Positions 1-12,800 are shown, numbered from the stretch's first letter. The stretch: DNA of 64,000 nucleotides from Datnioides undecimradiatus (GCA_008933995.1 WARS01000090.1:3460425-3524424); one strand, 5' to 3'. A program made the numbers and translations. The notes: generated by a model not told the origin, from the sequence alone.

Positions 1-235
1 ATCACCCATTACTGTTGATAACATTTCCATTATTCGAAATATTCGTACGCTAAGATGAACATGGTTAACACTGCTGCTTATTTTCTGCGTGGTATCTATT
101 GTCGCTATTAGCATGTTATCTAGCTGACGTTAGAAGCATGTGGCCACTGGCATGCCTGTAGACTCAAAATCAATGCATGGATTATTCACTTAATAATTTA
201 TTTAATCACAAAGATTATTTTTCTTGTCTCGAAAG

Positions 236-901
236 CCTCACCTTGACGCCTGGACAATATAATAATGCTACTTTGAGCATTACACCACCTGCCAACACAG
301 TATCAGGCACTGATGTCACGCTGACAATTGAGGCCAAGTTGTCCAGTGGCGTTGACTCCAATTATGCAGTTTTGAGATTGTCTGTTTTGACCAAGGTAAC
401 CAGACATCTCCAGGATTGCAGAGCTTACAGATTTTTCATTTTCAAATATAATACAAGCATCTACGTTGGCCTTTGCTGTTATTAATGCATGCATGTCCCT
501 GTTTTATTTTCCTGTTTGTCCAGATTACAGATTTTGTTCAGCCTTTGTGTGAAGTGGTTAGCGTGCTGGCTGATGACTGCCCTCACGACGTGTCTCAGTG
601 TGAACCTTTCCTGTGGGAGCTCACGGCCAACCTCACTGACGGAAACGGCACCGGGATAGAGACCTTATCTGTGCACCAGGGCAACGGAAACCTCTCGTAC
701 ACCGCTCTAAGCGCGCCTCACGTTCAGGCAAAGTACAGAGCCTCCTGCTGCTCGCAAACTGTCACATTAGTAGCTGTAGATAAAGTTGGCAATGTGGGCA
801 AATGCTATCAGTCCATTGTACGTTCCGGTGGTCCTGCTTTAACCGTGTCGCTACCACTGTGGTTGTGCCTGCTGGTATCAGCGTTTGTTGCAAGGCTTTG
901 A
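236..901 (+). CDS. VWA7-like extracellular protein, last two exons (5' part outside window)
   Basis: Two exons are visible: 236-395 (acceptor AG at 234-235, donor GTAACC at 396) and 524-901 (acceptor CAG at 521-523, stop TGA 899-901). The 128-bp intron is phase 0, and the first visible exon starts inside a codon, so more exons lie upstream. The joined tail is about 178 aa. It has a beta-sandwich-like stretch (LTPGQYNNATLSITPPA), then a cysteine-rich segment (CEVV, DDCPHDVSQCEPF, CCSQT, GKCYQ) with N-glycosylation sequons (NAT, NLT, NGT, NLS). It ends in a hydrophobic segment (LTVSLPLWLCLLVSAFVA) only two residues before the stop, which fits a GPI-anchor signal or a membrane tail. Resemblance to the C-terminus of von Willebrand factor A domain-containing protein 7 is from memory; the VWA domain itself is not in the window. 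It is tail-to-tail with the zinc-finger gene at 3212-8926. Confidence 0.62.
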
Positions 902-939
902 AGGGCTTAAGTTATGTTGCCCAGATATTATCCTGTTTA

Positions 940-945
940 AATAAA
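940..945 (+). terminator. polyadenylation signal AATAAA of the VWA7-like gene
   Basis: AATAAA lies 39 bp after the stop codon at 901. A second AATAAA at 988-993 follows 48 bp later, so either could be used. This would make a very short 3' UTR. Confidence 0.55.
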
Positions 946-1001
946 ATGAAAAACATGTATTTAAGTTGGCAAAAAAACCATGTATGAAATAAAAAAACCC
1001 A

Positions 1002-3211
1002 TTGAGTTGCAATTGCATGATTGAATATTTTGATAATGTATCAACATACACAGGTGCACATAAATTAACTGTATCTATTTATCTATGTAATCTTCATGTT
1101 CTAGTCTACATCTTTAATGAGAATTCCTTGAATGGCATAATAGCAAAGATTAGTACATGTATATTTTTGGCAAGTGCCACAAGTACAAGTCAGTACGAGT
1201 CATCTCCATTTCTGCATCAGTAAATCTGTGATTAAAAGATTTGAGGACTATTGAAAACAACCCCTTGCTTTACTTTTAGTGCTATAGCATAGTATTGCAT
1301 CACTGTTTAGATATCATGAGCAGTAAATTGTGGCTTTCTGACAAAAATATGCAAAGAAGGTAGTTTGTTTGACAACTTTCCATTTATTACCCGCTTTCCA
1401 AAATAGCAGGGTCAAAAAAAAAAAAATACACATCTCGATTTGACAGCAGTCAAATCAACCAAAATGTACAATTTCTTAAATTAAATTTGAGAAATACAAG
1501 TACTGATGTCGCCAAACAATTACTCAAATGTAGTCAGAACTTTGAGAAAATGGAAAAAAAAACAGGCATCAAGAATTGTCTTTTAGGAGAAAATGAGCAT
1601 TTAGCAAAGCAAATACAGCTCAGTGCGAGACATAGTGGCAAAATAAACAGTTGATTATTATTTTAGGTGCATGAATAAGGGATTAAAAAAAGTCAGAGCT
1701 TGCTAAAGCTGCATCCTGCTGGTTCATTACTTGTAGAACAGTGACACATCCTCTTTTGATGCGTTTAGAACGAACACGATAACTGAAGGCGACACAAGTG
1801 CATTCAAAGTAATGCAAACAGATATTCAAAACAGCAGCAGACTGAGGCTACAGTGCTCGAACTGAAAATACATGAGATTACATTCAGCGTTTAGGCGCCA
1901 ACAATGACTGCAAAGACATTCCAATTGTGGGAATTTCCCATGTTAAACATTTGACTCGTGTCCAGTGTGAACGCATCCTTATAATAGTTTCTGTGAGAGG
2001 GTAAATTATTCTACTCACAGTAGTATTACTCATTATTGCCATTTTTAAAACAGCAGTGGAAAAGAAACGTAGTAAAAAAAAAAAAGAAATAGCAACCAAA
2101 ATAATATAAACTACCCAAACAATCAAAGCACCTTCATTTCTGCAGTTAAATATCTGTACGCAGTCTCCATACATTTACTGTATCTTCCAGAAATCACAAT
2201 GTAACAGCTGCCAACATGTTTATTTTCAAGTTATTATTGTTTTAATGTTTTTAAGACACTTGTGCGGTTAATGTTCTCAACAAATAGAAGAAGATGGATG
2301 ACAGCACAAACTCGTGGTGGCCTCAGTGTGCAGATGTTTACACATAAAGGCCTTTTGCATTACTGTACATTTCAAGGCTACCTGTGGTTGGTTTTAGAAT
2401 AACCTCAATACTTACCAAAAAAATCCCAATGTCTGGCTAAATGGTAAACTTATTTGAACGAGCACATACTGCAAAAAGGTGTATTTGTCTGAAACCTTTT
2501 GATGCTGATTCTCTCACGATCTCAAAAGTCTTTTAAATAACATAAATTATTAGTCTCTAGATTCAGCATGTAAAGCGGGAAAAACACTCACTTCCAACAT
2601 GTATTAGTTTATTCTTAGAAATGATCATAATTTACTTTTTTTCCTCGACCCCATAAAAGCACACAGTGCTTGAAAGAAGATGCTTTAACAGATTGTTTTG
2701 ACATTTTGAGAAATATGCTTATTTGTTCACTTGCAGGGTTACCACTCCCATAGCTGTGCGCTTAATTTGGACCTTTGGCTTTGCCTGGCTCTGTTCTCAA
2801 CTGTAGAATATGGCGATGAGCAACCCTAAAGCTGTTAAATTATAACTTATTTCATCTTAACACAATATCAAATATTAACTTTTTTAAATCCAAACAAAGG
2901 TTTAGTGGTTTATCTTTCAGCCTCTACGCCCATTATCGCCTTACTCCAGCTACATAGTAAACAAACAGACATGACGTTGATAGTTGTCCTGTCATTGAGC
3001 TCTCTGCAAGAAAGCATATTGCCTAAAATGTTGAGCTGTTGGTCTAAGCCTTCATAAAAAGGAAAGAAACAGTCAAATCATTCACTGGTGAACATAAATA
3101 AAGACTGCAATCCTCTGTTTTCATTTGCTTTACAGATACACTGTATCAAAAAAAAAAAAGAAAAAATGAACCGATCACTTCCCCAGGGTGGACATCTTGG
3201 ATTTCCATCTG
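1002..3211. other. Non-coding stretch between two convergent genes, includes 3' UTR of the - strand zinc-finger gene
   Basis: AT-rich sequence with no credible reading frame. It includes a poly-A run near 1419-1431. On the - strand, AATAAA (read as TTTATT on +) occurs at 2608-2613 and 2219-2224. These are candidate cleavage signals for the zinc-finger gene ending at 3212, implying a 3' UTR of 0.6-1 kb. The boundary between that UTR and true intergenic DNA cannot be seen. Confidence 0.5.
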
Positions 3212-6200
3212 CTATTGGATTTTATGTACACATTTAACATGCTTTTTCAAGTGGCCTGACTGTGTGAAGTTCTTAGGGCAGTGCGGGCAGGAATGTGGTT
3301 TCTCCCCTGTGTGGATGTACTTGTGCCTTTTCAGGTTGTTGAAGTCTAGAAATCCTTTCCCGCAGAATGGACACCAGTGCCTCTTCTCTCCATTATGCCA
3401 CCTTAAATGCACATTTAGTTCCACCCTCCTTGTGAATTTTTTATCGCAAAGGTTGCAATGGAACGGTTTCTCCCCGGTGTGGATTCGTATGTGGGCTTCC
3501 ACGTCTCGTTTGGTGAAGAATCCCTTGTTGCAAACCTGACAGACAAAGGGTTTGATCCTGCCGTGCACCATCTGGACGTGTTTCGTGAGGCTAAATCGGT
3601 ACACGAAGCCTTTACCGCACTGCTCGCAAATGTGGATCCTACCATTGCGGTGCACCCGTCCATGCCGTTTGAGACCCTTGGAATCTGGGAAGCGCTTCCC
3701 ACAGAGTGTGCACGAGAACGGTCGCCGACCTGTATGGAGGCTAACGTGGCTTTCGAGGGCAGCACTGCTGCTGAGGACACGGCCGCACTCCCCGCACTGG
3801 TTCTTGAGCAGACGCCTACCAATGACCGATAAAGGCTGTAATGGTGATATGACAGCTGGGGTCTTGACAGGTACAGAGTTGTGAGAATCACTGGGGGGAT
3901 AAACTATTGCATGATCCTGGGATCTCGTCTCCCTCTTGGCAGGTAAGTGTGCTGGCGGTGTTTTATTGGCTGGCAGTCTAGGAGTCCACACAGTTTTAGC
4001 TGCACGTTTGTCCACAGCCTCGCAGCTACCACCACTCTCCGCTAACTGCCTTGTTTTACCTCCGTGGTGCAATTTTGGTTGATTGGATTTTTTTATTTTT
4101 GCTATTGTTTTGGCTTTTGCTGCTCTGGCCAACTTCTTAGCATTCACCACCCTTAAATTCTTTTTAGGACTGGTATGATCTTGAATTAATCTGGGTTTTT
4201 TAACCGATGTTGATTCTGTGTTGATTTTAGTCCCAACACCATCTGTACTTTTTGTAATTATACCAGATGTCCTAGGACCGACAGAAGAACACTCAGTCTT
4301 TCTACCTGAACTGCTCCTCTTTGGTCTCACAGAGGCAGTTTTACTGTTGTCGGGACTGCTACTAGTTGTTGTACTTTTTGGGCTAACGCCATCTCTTCTT
4401 AAACTACTCCTCCTAAGACACACAGAAGTGTTTTGGGTCATTTTAGGGGTAGCGCGTTCTTCAGTTGAGCTAGATGTCCTCGGACTCACAGGAATGGACT
4501 TTTTAGTTGTGGACTCTCCACTGTCTCTACCTGAACACGATCTCCTAGGACCCAGAGGAGTGGATTCAATAGTAGCCTTAGACCTTCTTGAACTGACAAA
4601 AGATGATTCACTAGCAGTCCTTGTGGGTTTGACACCATCTTTGCATAGTCCAAGTCTCCTAAGACTAATGGGAGGCAGGTCATTTGGTGTGTTTTTTAAG
4701 GTTGTAACATCTTCAATAGCTCCTGTCGTTTTTTGGCAAAGTGGAATAGGTTCACCAGCAGTGTTTTTATCATCTGGGCGGTCATTTTCTAACCTAGTGT
4801 TCTTCAGGCTTACACTGCAGGTCTCTCTTTCCATGTGTGGTTCTTCATTTGTTTCAATTTCCCTCGCTTGCAAGTGGCTTTTGATGTGATCTTGCAACTG
4901 GGCCATCAGAAAATGTTTCTGTGGTCTTTTCTTGCCACTGGTGCTGGTTTCTGCAGAAGATGCTTCGGTGTCAGCAGAATCATGAGATGAGGCCTACAAA
5001 TTTAAAAAAAAAGAAAAGAAAGACATTTTGCAGAAATACAGGCAGAGCAATCACAATACTTCCTGTAAAAACATTCATGTGCACACTGCTTAGTTGCTAG
5101 GGTGTTACTCTGAGTCGATTATACTTCCCTTTACAGGCTGCTTGTATGTGTAACCAGTACAGGTGGCGGGTCCACAAAGGGAGAAGAGATTAAATTAAAT
5201 CATAATGTATAGGGAGATACTCAAAAAAAGATCCAGCAGCACAACCCAATCTTATAGTTAAGTTGTTACAGCAGCTTTAAGCTAACAGCTAAAATGGACA
5301 AGGACTCAGGGGCACAAGGACTGGATGCCTAAGCTGTCCTGGATGGACTCATGGCCGGGCTACAGTGGTGTGCAGTGGCTTGCAGCAGCCTGAGCTGCAC
5401 TCAGCTCCTCCAGAACCATAAAATTTCATAGTAGTTTGTGAGCAAGTGTTTTACTACTTGATTTTTTGTTTAACACAAGAAAGCAGCTGTAACTCTTATA
5501 GCTCTAGAGGATATAAAAACCATAATGTAGTAGCTTGTATCCTACTATATATTTTGAGTAACTAGCTGCCACTGGTAATCAATACAAGTATTGTTTTATC
5601 CCAAAATTCACATTGCTAAACTGACCTTTTTGAGATTGTGTGTAACAGGAGACACTGCCAGCTGTGCCAGGAACTGTGTTTTAGTCATCTGTAAATGAGG
5701 GTCAGACATGTCCTTGAATGTAACGGAGGTTAGATGCTGAAGGGCAGCTGATTGTTTCTCTTCTATTGGTTGGTCATCAGCTCTCTCACAAGCTTGCACT
5801 GCAACGCTGATTATTTCCTCGTCCAAATAAGAAGCGGTTTCCCCAGTTGTGACTGGCACAGCTGTGGGCTCAGTCGTGGTGATGGCTGCTGTTGATTTCT
5901 CAAAGACTTCAGATGGTTTGGATGGTTGCACGCACAGGGTGTTAAGCAACGCTTCTGAAATGATGCCATTTTCAGAAGATGACCATGCTTTCTCTTGACC
6001 GTCCTTTGGTTCTCCTGACATCTGAGAAGTATGTAGAGACACAGAAGCAAACATTTCTTTTGAATTGGGACAAATGTCACTGGATAACACAAGCATATCT
6101 GATGCCTGTGGTGATATGACAAGAGATGATAATGTTAAGTTCTCTTGTGTGGCATGTTCTTTCAAAACAAACTGAAAATCAGGAGATCCATTTGTAAGAA

Positions 6201-8926
6201 GTCTTGAAACAAACACTGACAGATTTGGTGGTACCTCTAGAGCCACAGAGGTTAGCACTAACCCAACCGACACAGGCGGTTTGTTTGGGGGACTCCATGT
6301 TCATTTAATTTCTGTGATGAAGAAATGAAGTGCAGACACCTGTCTTGGCATTATAACTCTTATGTTGGGTTTTAGTAGAGTTTCTATATGTAAACCTATA
6401 GAGGTTTTAGTCGACTGTGTGATAACAGGAAGCGATTTGCTGGATGTAACATATTATTTTCTGAGGAACAGAAGAAAGGGGAGATGTTCAGAGAGGTAAG
6501 CCTGCTGCTGGGGTGTGTCTACCTATACTATTCTTTTGTGCTACAGCAATTGTTGACATAACCTTAGGAAGCTGGGTTGGAGCCTGTGCCAAAGTTTTGT
6601 GAGGTATTAAAGAGGATAATTACTCGTTTACTCGGTCTACTGGTTGTTAACCAGAGAATGGGTTCTGTTCTGGTGAAGTGACATGGGGCTGGCCAGAGAT
6701 TCTGGGGTTTGGTCTGGTATTGTACTATTGCTTATTGTACTATTGCTGCTCTTACCTACTGCTCTTACCTTGCTGTTGCAACAATGCAATTTCCCCATTG
6801 TGGGACAATAAAGGTTTCTTAATCTTAATAATCTTAATCTTCTGTATGGTTGACTGTGTTGTTGTGGATGGCTTTGTGATTGCTTAATTGCCAGGACCTC
6901 AGTCATAGTTTGAAAGGCACCTACATGGACAGCACGCTGAGTTTGGAAAGGTGCTGCTTTTCTTTGTGGAGAGGAAAATGAACTTTTTAGAACATTTCTT
7001 TAGAAAATGTTTAGAAAACTGGTTCTGGGCTCCTTGTAGACCACAACAGGTTCCCAAAAAGGGTACTTCCTGTGCAAGTTGGGTCTCTTCATCTCTTTGA
7101 GGCAAGTGCATTTCTCCAGTTGAACATACCTTGTTAACTACAGGTCCTTCATTTTCAGTTCCACAAGCACAGACCCATGGTGAATCTAGGCACAGCAGTG
7201 ACAGAGCATCACAGAAGAAACATGAGAAGACAAGAAAAGGTGAGAATGACAAAAAGAAAATAAACTGTACCAATGTTCTCAGCTATAGGAAATCTTAAAA
7301 ATGATGAAACTGTCGTTGGAAAATTGAAGTCCATTTCAATTCCTTACCTGGTTTATTACTCAAGACTGGCTGATGGACCACAGTGGATCCAATGTCTTCA
7401 TGCCCTCTGACAGACTGCAGAGAAGAAGAGTCATGCAGAGGGTTGACAAAACTATCAATTTTGAGAAGACCTAAAGACAATAATGAATATATTTATTACC
7501 TCCTGTTCCACAAGTACAAAAGCCATTTGAGAATTTCCTTCCTCCTGGGTCTCATAGTTGTGGTCCAACAATGTGTAGTCAATCTCCTCATAACCACACT
7601 GTTTCTTTTGGTTTTGCGATGAGTGCCTCAATAGTTGACACTGGTCTACGAGCATCATTCGAAAAGGAGCAAGGTCTGTAAACATAAACAAACAAAAAAA
7701 GGACAATTGGTGATTATATACAAATAAAGATAGATTGGATTCAGAAAACTTACTGTTTTACTACTCCCAGTATCAGAGTAATGAGTGTTAAAGATGCTCA
7801 ACAGTTGTCCTGCAGATCTTAGGCTTTAGATCTTTCTCAAACTATTAGCTAACATTATAAAGCAGCCAAAACCAGATCTATACAGCATGGCACAGGTATA
7901 GTTTGTGCATGCATGTACTGAAATGATGCATGATACAAATGTAAGGTATTATGACAATCTGTGTTGATTTTAGCCAATACTTAATGACGCCACAGTACAA
8001 AGCAGGGTGACCATCGGGCTACCTGTAACTAAGCTGGCTGAGGTGGTTTAGCTATAGAGGTGGACAACATTACTGCTCCTTCAAAGTGAAGCCCCAGGTG
8101 GCTGCAGTATGCATCATAAAACGATTTGCACATGTCAAGCTAGTCAGTATAATGGAGCCAATAGTCCTGATAAAATTAAATTTGGAGACATTACAAAAAG
8201 TAAAGTTGTGTGGTTTATGTCAATATCCCGCGGAGAGCAGGTGCAAGCGCGGGCAGCAGCACGCCGACTGCAGTGCACTTACCGGCCGACGGCGGCATTA
8301 GAAACGAGTTTTCTCAAAGTAACACAGTGACAGTAACACATAAATCAATCTGACAGTTGCTTAAGCGTGCATCTAAATGACAAAGTCAAAGTGTAGGCAT
8401 GTTACATGTAATGTAATTGTCAATAGTTTTCTTCTAAATGTTGTTGAAAGACATTGTCGTTGTCCTCTAGCGTCAGCCAGGATAGCATGGTATGGTTTCC
8501 CTCCTGTTTCAGATCCCACGTTTTAGATAACGGGCTAAGCTTCTGACAGAGAGGTAGAGGGGGGCTTTACCACATAACACAGCTATAATCAGAAGTTTGC
8601 ATTAAACCTCGTATATGTACAATGTACAGGTAAAGATTACTAAGCTTGTGATGGATAACTGGTTATCGCAACTCACCACACTGGACAGCTGCGTCACGTT
8701 TCTCAGAGGCGTCGCTGTCCCCGCCGTAAACAGTCGGTCGGCTTTTAGCACTCTCAAATCGGCTGCATCTTGTCCTGAGGTCCTCGTTCTCCTTCTTGAT
8801 TCTGGATATCTCTGCCTTCAGCTCGTCGACCATAGTTTCGAAAAGTTTCGTGGTTTCTGCGATGGCACTCTTGAGCATGCTCTCCATGACAGAGGAGTAC
8901 TTCGTCTGAAAATCGTCCGCCGACAT
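3212..8926 (-). CDS. C2H2 zinc-finger protein, seven fingers, six exons (zinc-finger gene 1)
   Basis: Probable DNA-binding nuclear protein of about 979 aa. Coding exons (- strand): 8926-8677, 7675-7500, 7414-7348, 7185-7130, about 6234-5626, 4993-3212; intron phases 1,0,1,0,0 all keep frame. The start is the ATG at 8926-8924 (MSADDFQTKYSSVMES). Residues 1-60 are a heptad-like helical head (MVDELKAEISRIKKENEDLR), a type common at the N-terminus of fish zinc-finger proteins. Exons 2-5 encode Ser/Thr/Gln/Glu-rich, presumably disordered sequence. Exon 6 begins with a Ser/Lys/Arg-rich region containing degenerate peptide repeats, followed by a Lys-rich patch. Seven C2H2 fingers span residues 786-976, most with TGEKP-type linkers; finger spacing is regular and all Cys/His are present. 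The exon 5 acceptor is the weakest junction: AG at 6236-6235, chosen for frame and supported by a branch-point-like TGCTAACC just upstream. No orthologue recognised. Confidence 0.85.
4994..5625 (-). other. Intron 5 of zinc-finger gene 1
   Basis: Donor GTCAGT at 5625 and acceptor TAG at 4996-4994 preceded by a T-run (seen as A-rich at 5001-5021 on +). Phase 0. I see no other gene or repeat in it. Confidence 0.75.
6235..7129 (-). other. Intron 4 of zinc-finger gene 1, carrying a retrotransposon tail
   Basis: Donor GTATGT at 7129 (consensus). The acceptor is inferred at 6236-6235. An in-frame TGA at 6303-6301 forces the exon to begin downstream of that point. The intron contains a LINE-like 3' tail at about 6700-6843 in the opposite orientation. 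Confidence 0.6.
6700..6843 (+). mobile_element. 3' end of a non-LTR retrotransposon (fish Rex/L2/CR1-like tail)
   Basis: The segment reads 'caatttccccattgtgggac' followed by AATAAAGG and then a short tandem tail of TTAATCTTAATAATC units. This architecture (G/C box, AATAAA, pentamer/hexamer tail) is known from the 3' ends of several teleost non-LTR elements. No coding part remains, so it is a 5'-truncated copy. The left boundary is not defined. The repeat TATTGTACTATTGC just upstream may belong to it. Confidence 0.5.
7676..8676 (-). other. Intron 1 of zinc-finger gene 1
   Basis: Consensus donor GTGAGT at 8676-8671 and acceptor TACAG at 7680-7676. The 1001-bp phase-1 intron joins ...AVQC to DLAPF. 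It includes a short CpG-bearing patch around 8220-8300. No other feature seen. Confidence 0.75.
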
Positions 8927-9815
8927 TATGGCGGGGTTCACGGCTCGTCCGAGTCTGATTAGTAATACCACTTTTGACAGCAAGTTAGATTTGTTGTTGC
9001 GTTGTTAACAGCATGGTGTAAGGAGATGGCTCAACATGGCTTCTTCCTATAGACAGATGCGGTCTCTGTTTAGTATGACGCATGTCGACAGGGGGAGGAG
9101 GGGGTTGAGCGAAACATCAGGCGATCCATTTAAATCCCCAAATGTTTCTTTTGAACACAAACAATTCGCAATGAACGAATAAATTGTTAGTTACGTGTGT
9201 GTTTAGCAGTGAGCATTAATGCGCGGTTTACCACTCGCGAACAACAAGCGTTATGTTTAAAGAGCTGAATCGATTAAGATAGTCCCAACTCGGGACCCGT
9301 ACTTTAAATCTCGGAAGTGCGGTTGTTTACGGAATCAAGAGGAAACGCGCTAGCTCAACGGAAAACAATACGAATCATTAGCCTAAAGCTGAGCAATTGA
9401 ATCATGCACTGAACATAAACCGTAAGCGTGTTAAATATAGTGAATTTATGTTTCCGATTATAGATCGTGACACAATTGTCCGCATCTGTAACGTTAATTC
9501 AGAATCAAAACTAGTGCTGCAAGCTAGTTTGCTAACGTTGACATGGCAAGAGATCTATTGTTTGTTTAACAGCATGTTTAGTGTGATGGAAGTAACCAAA
9601 CAATATATATGGGCCAACTAATTGCACATCTACAACCTGTTTAACATTGTCTACGTGGAAAATCGAGTTTGCCAACTGCCGCATCCAGTTTAAAGAGACC
9701 GACTTTAGCTGCTCCGACAAATGCCAGTTTACTTCAAGTGCCAGTCGAAAGTTCCCATCTTCATAGTTCTCTGAGGATAAAAGGCCGTTCAGCGTTTTCG
9801 CGCGTTGTTGGCATA
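8927..9815. promoter_or_regulatory. Shared divergent promoter region of zinc-finger genes 1 and 2
   Basis: Only 889 bp separate the two start codons, which face away from each other, so both promoters and 5' UTRs must lie here unless a non-coding first exon exists elsewhere. CpGs are more frequent than in the surrounding AT-rich DNA (for example 9060-9075, 9220-9260, 9290-9360 and 9785-9825). No clear TATA box sits at a fixed distance from either start. Transcription start sites cannot be placed from sequence alone. Confidence 0.5.
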
Positions 9816-12800
9816 ATGGCCGAGGCTATAGTAACATTTCAGTCCCAGCTCTCCGGCGTCATGGAAACGGTCTTCAAAGCTGCCATGTATGAGATCACTC
9901 GGCTGGTGGAGGACAGTTTTTTGGAGGAGGTAACACGCTGCAGGGAGCAGGTCGAGTCCCTGAAGAGGCGCCTGAAGTGGTCAGAGAGTCGACGTAAGGA
10001 AAGAGAGGATGACAGGAAGGGGAGATGTGTTGACTGCGGAAGAGTCGGGGTCTCCAGTGAGGAGGGACCCATAGCGACAGGTCTGTCAAATAGTCTTATC
10101 ATATTATTAAAGGCTTATCTTCTCATATCGATGACTAAATCAACACATACCCCATTATGACCCCCATAAAAAAATCACATACCTATGCAGACTGAGCTCT
10201 TTATGATTTTAAAAATTCATACAGAATCATTTGCACTTATTGTGGCTGTGAAAAAAGGGTTTCAAGGAAACTCGTTGGTTCACTGACAAAGCTCTGATAA
10301 TCCGTGGGCACACTTACCTACTCAGCACCAAACTGACAGGCCTGAGTAAGTTACTGATAAGCATCTGAACACAGAAGGGCGGTCAACATATTTGCCTCAG
10401 CAGTTTGATGACACCAAAGTAGGCCCACGATGAGAATGAATGAATCACGTGGCCAGAAACACAACTCCAAATGAATGTCAGTGTTCGCTCTGTGTCTACA
10501 AGATGTGGAAATGTATAGAAGTTATCAGAGGATTTCATTACAACTTGTTTTTGATGGACTCAAGTGGCAAAAGTCAAGTTAAACCTGCAGTTATAAGAGC
10601 AGCAAGATAGTAAAAACAACACAGACATGTAGCTGGCAATCTTCTGTGTGAAAGTCAACTTGTCACTTTCTATTTAGCTCTGTTTTTGATTACGTGTAAT
10701 CTACAGTTTTGGGGTGTTACACTGATTATAGCTGCCTGCTGGCTGAACATTACATAGTGAGAATGGTGAGAGTAAACCAAACCAGTAAAGCCAGGATAAA
10801 TCTTTGTAGACCTGAGGGAGCTCCATTTCAAACTACACTGACTCATTTGATCCATAATTAAAATAAATGTTATATAAGAATATTATTTACTTGTTTATAG
10901 TTTCTTAAAACGATACCTAAGCAAGGTGGAGTATACACTGAGGTCTAAATGCAAAAGGAAAGAGCTTTGTAATTTAATAAAAGAAAAAAAGAGAAAAGGA
11001 AATAAAAACACTTTTCTCTTTCTTTTCCAGAGAAAAGCCTTAAACAGGAGAGCGTGCTGCAAGAGGAGATGAATAGCTCCCAGGGCACTGACGGAGAGTC
11101 GACACCTAGTCGTGAAGCAGAAGATGCCCCAAGTGCCATGAATGCACCACAGGTAGAGGACTGTGAGATGCACTATGTGAGGTTGATGTGTTATCAGTGT
11201 TTGTTGTCAGAAGCATTTGCATTGTTGGACATCGTATAGTAGTAATCTCTGTAACATTTTATAGTATTGTCAAACTTTTGAGGGATTTAGCATCAAAGAA
11301 GATGTCTGTGCTGACGTAAAGCCAAACTTATGGTTTCTCTTGAGGTGAGTAGAGTTCAACTTCTTCTATTAATGGGGTTTTTCTACTTTGCTCCCAGTCT
11401 CCGGGCGTACAGGGTGAAAAGCTGGATAGACTGCTCAAGGAGGAAGTACTTCGAATAACGCCAGAAACTAATGAGTCCCAAGAGAGATGGAGGGTCAATT
11501 TGGAGGGTCAGTCTCTTCATATATAAACATATGAAACTATTTCTGAAGCTCATTTGAAACAGATTAATGTCTTGTCATTTTCCTTTTACATAAGCATATC
11601 ATAGTTTTTGCGCTGATGGTTTATTGGAATATTATGAACCAGGTGATGCCCATTATTGACATATTAACATTAGATTGTTAATATTATTATTTTGTTATTG
11701 TAGTCCCCATTAACCATATATCCATAACTGGTTGAACATCTTTTCCTCCTCTCACTGGTATAAACAGAGGCATCAGGTCTGCCAGGACCCAGCAAACGTT
11801 ACAGTGACCAGAAGATCCCTAAGTGCCATGTGAACTGGGAAGTTGGCTTTGACCAGAGACCAGAATCAGGCCACGATGGACACTCACACTCAGGTGACCA
11901 ATCTGAGCCACTCTTTCAGAGCAGGTACAGCATGGAAGACTTGGGTGGCTTTGACAAGACTGGCTATGCAGACGACAGTATGATAGACATGGGTAACCTG
12001 GATGGGTTACAAGGATCACCATCCCACCTGGGTGATGATCTGAATTACATGGGGAATTATGAGGGGGATGTAGAGGCACCAGGCGCAGTTGAGCATCAAA
12101 CTTACCAAGCAGGCGCTCCGCGGAATAGAAGGGGCACGGTCAGTTCACCAGCAAGCTCACCCTCAAGGACTAACATTGATGTAAGTGGAGAGTTCAGCTG
12201 TTTATTAATCAATGAAGAAGGGTATCTGCAGGACCCCAGTATCTTATACCCTGAACATGTGTCTGGTGAATCAGGAGGCAGGTTAAACCTCCGGGGCCAG
12301 GGCGTTCGCAACGACCCTTCTTTAGACAGCACTTCGGATATGTACGGGCCATCAGATGCATACGGTGATACCTTAAACCTGGGTGAGAGGTTGCAGCACC
12401 AGGCAGGAGGACGAGGAGGGAGGAGACACACCTGTAACCAGTGCTCCATGTCCTTCCCTGACTCAGCCTCACTTAAGGCCCATAAACAGACACACAAAGG
12501 AACCGGACAGGCACCACCGTACGCTTGCACCCAGTGTGGAAAGACTTTCACCCAAGCCTGTAACCTCAAAGTCCACCAGAGGATTCACTCGGGGCAAGGG
12601 CTCCACCTCTGCAGCCATTGCGGTCAAGGTTTCCCTTCTTTCTCTGACCTAAAGACCCACAAGTGCGGCCAAACGGGTGACAAACCCTACTGCTGCACTG
12701 TATGTGGGAACAAGTTCAGCCGTCTCTGGAATCTGAAGTTGCACCGGAGAATTCACACACAGGAAAAACCTCATCGCTGCACCATGTGCGACAAGAGCTT

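Noticed and set aside
4218..4889. 223-codon + strand open frame
   Set aside because: It is antisense to the Ser/Arg-repeat region of zinc-finger gene 1; the Leu-rich composition is the mirror of that repeat, and the - strand frame is spliced and protein-like.
7415..7470. Earlier acceptor (TTTAG near 7470) for exon 3 of zinc-finger gene 1
   Set aside because: Using it with the phase-0 donor of exon 2 gives an in-frame stop; the CTGCAG acceptor at 7415-7416 keeps the frame and has a better pyrimidine tract.
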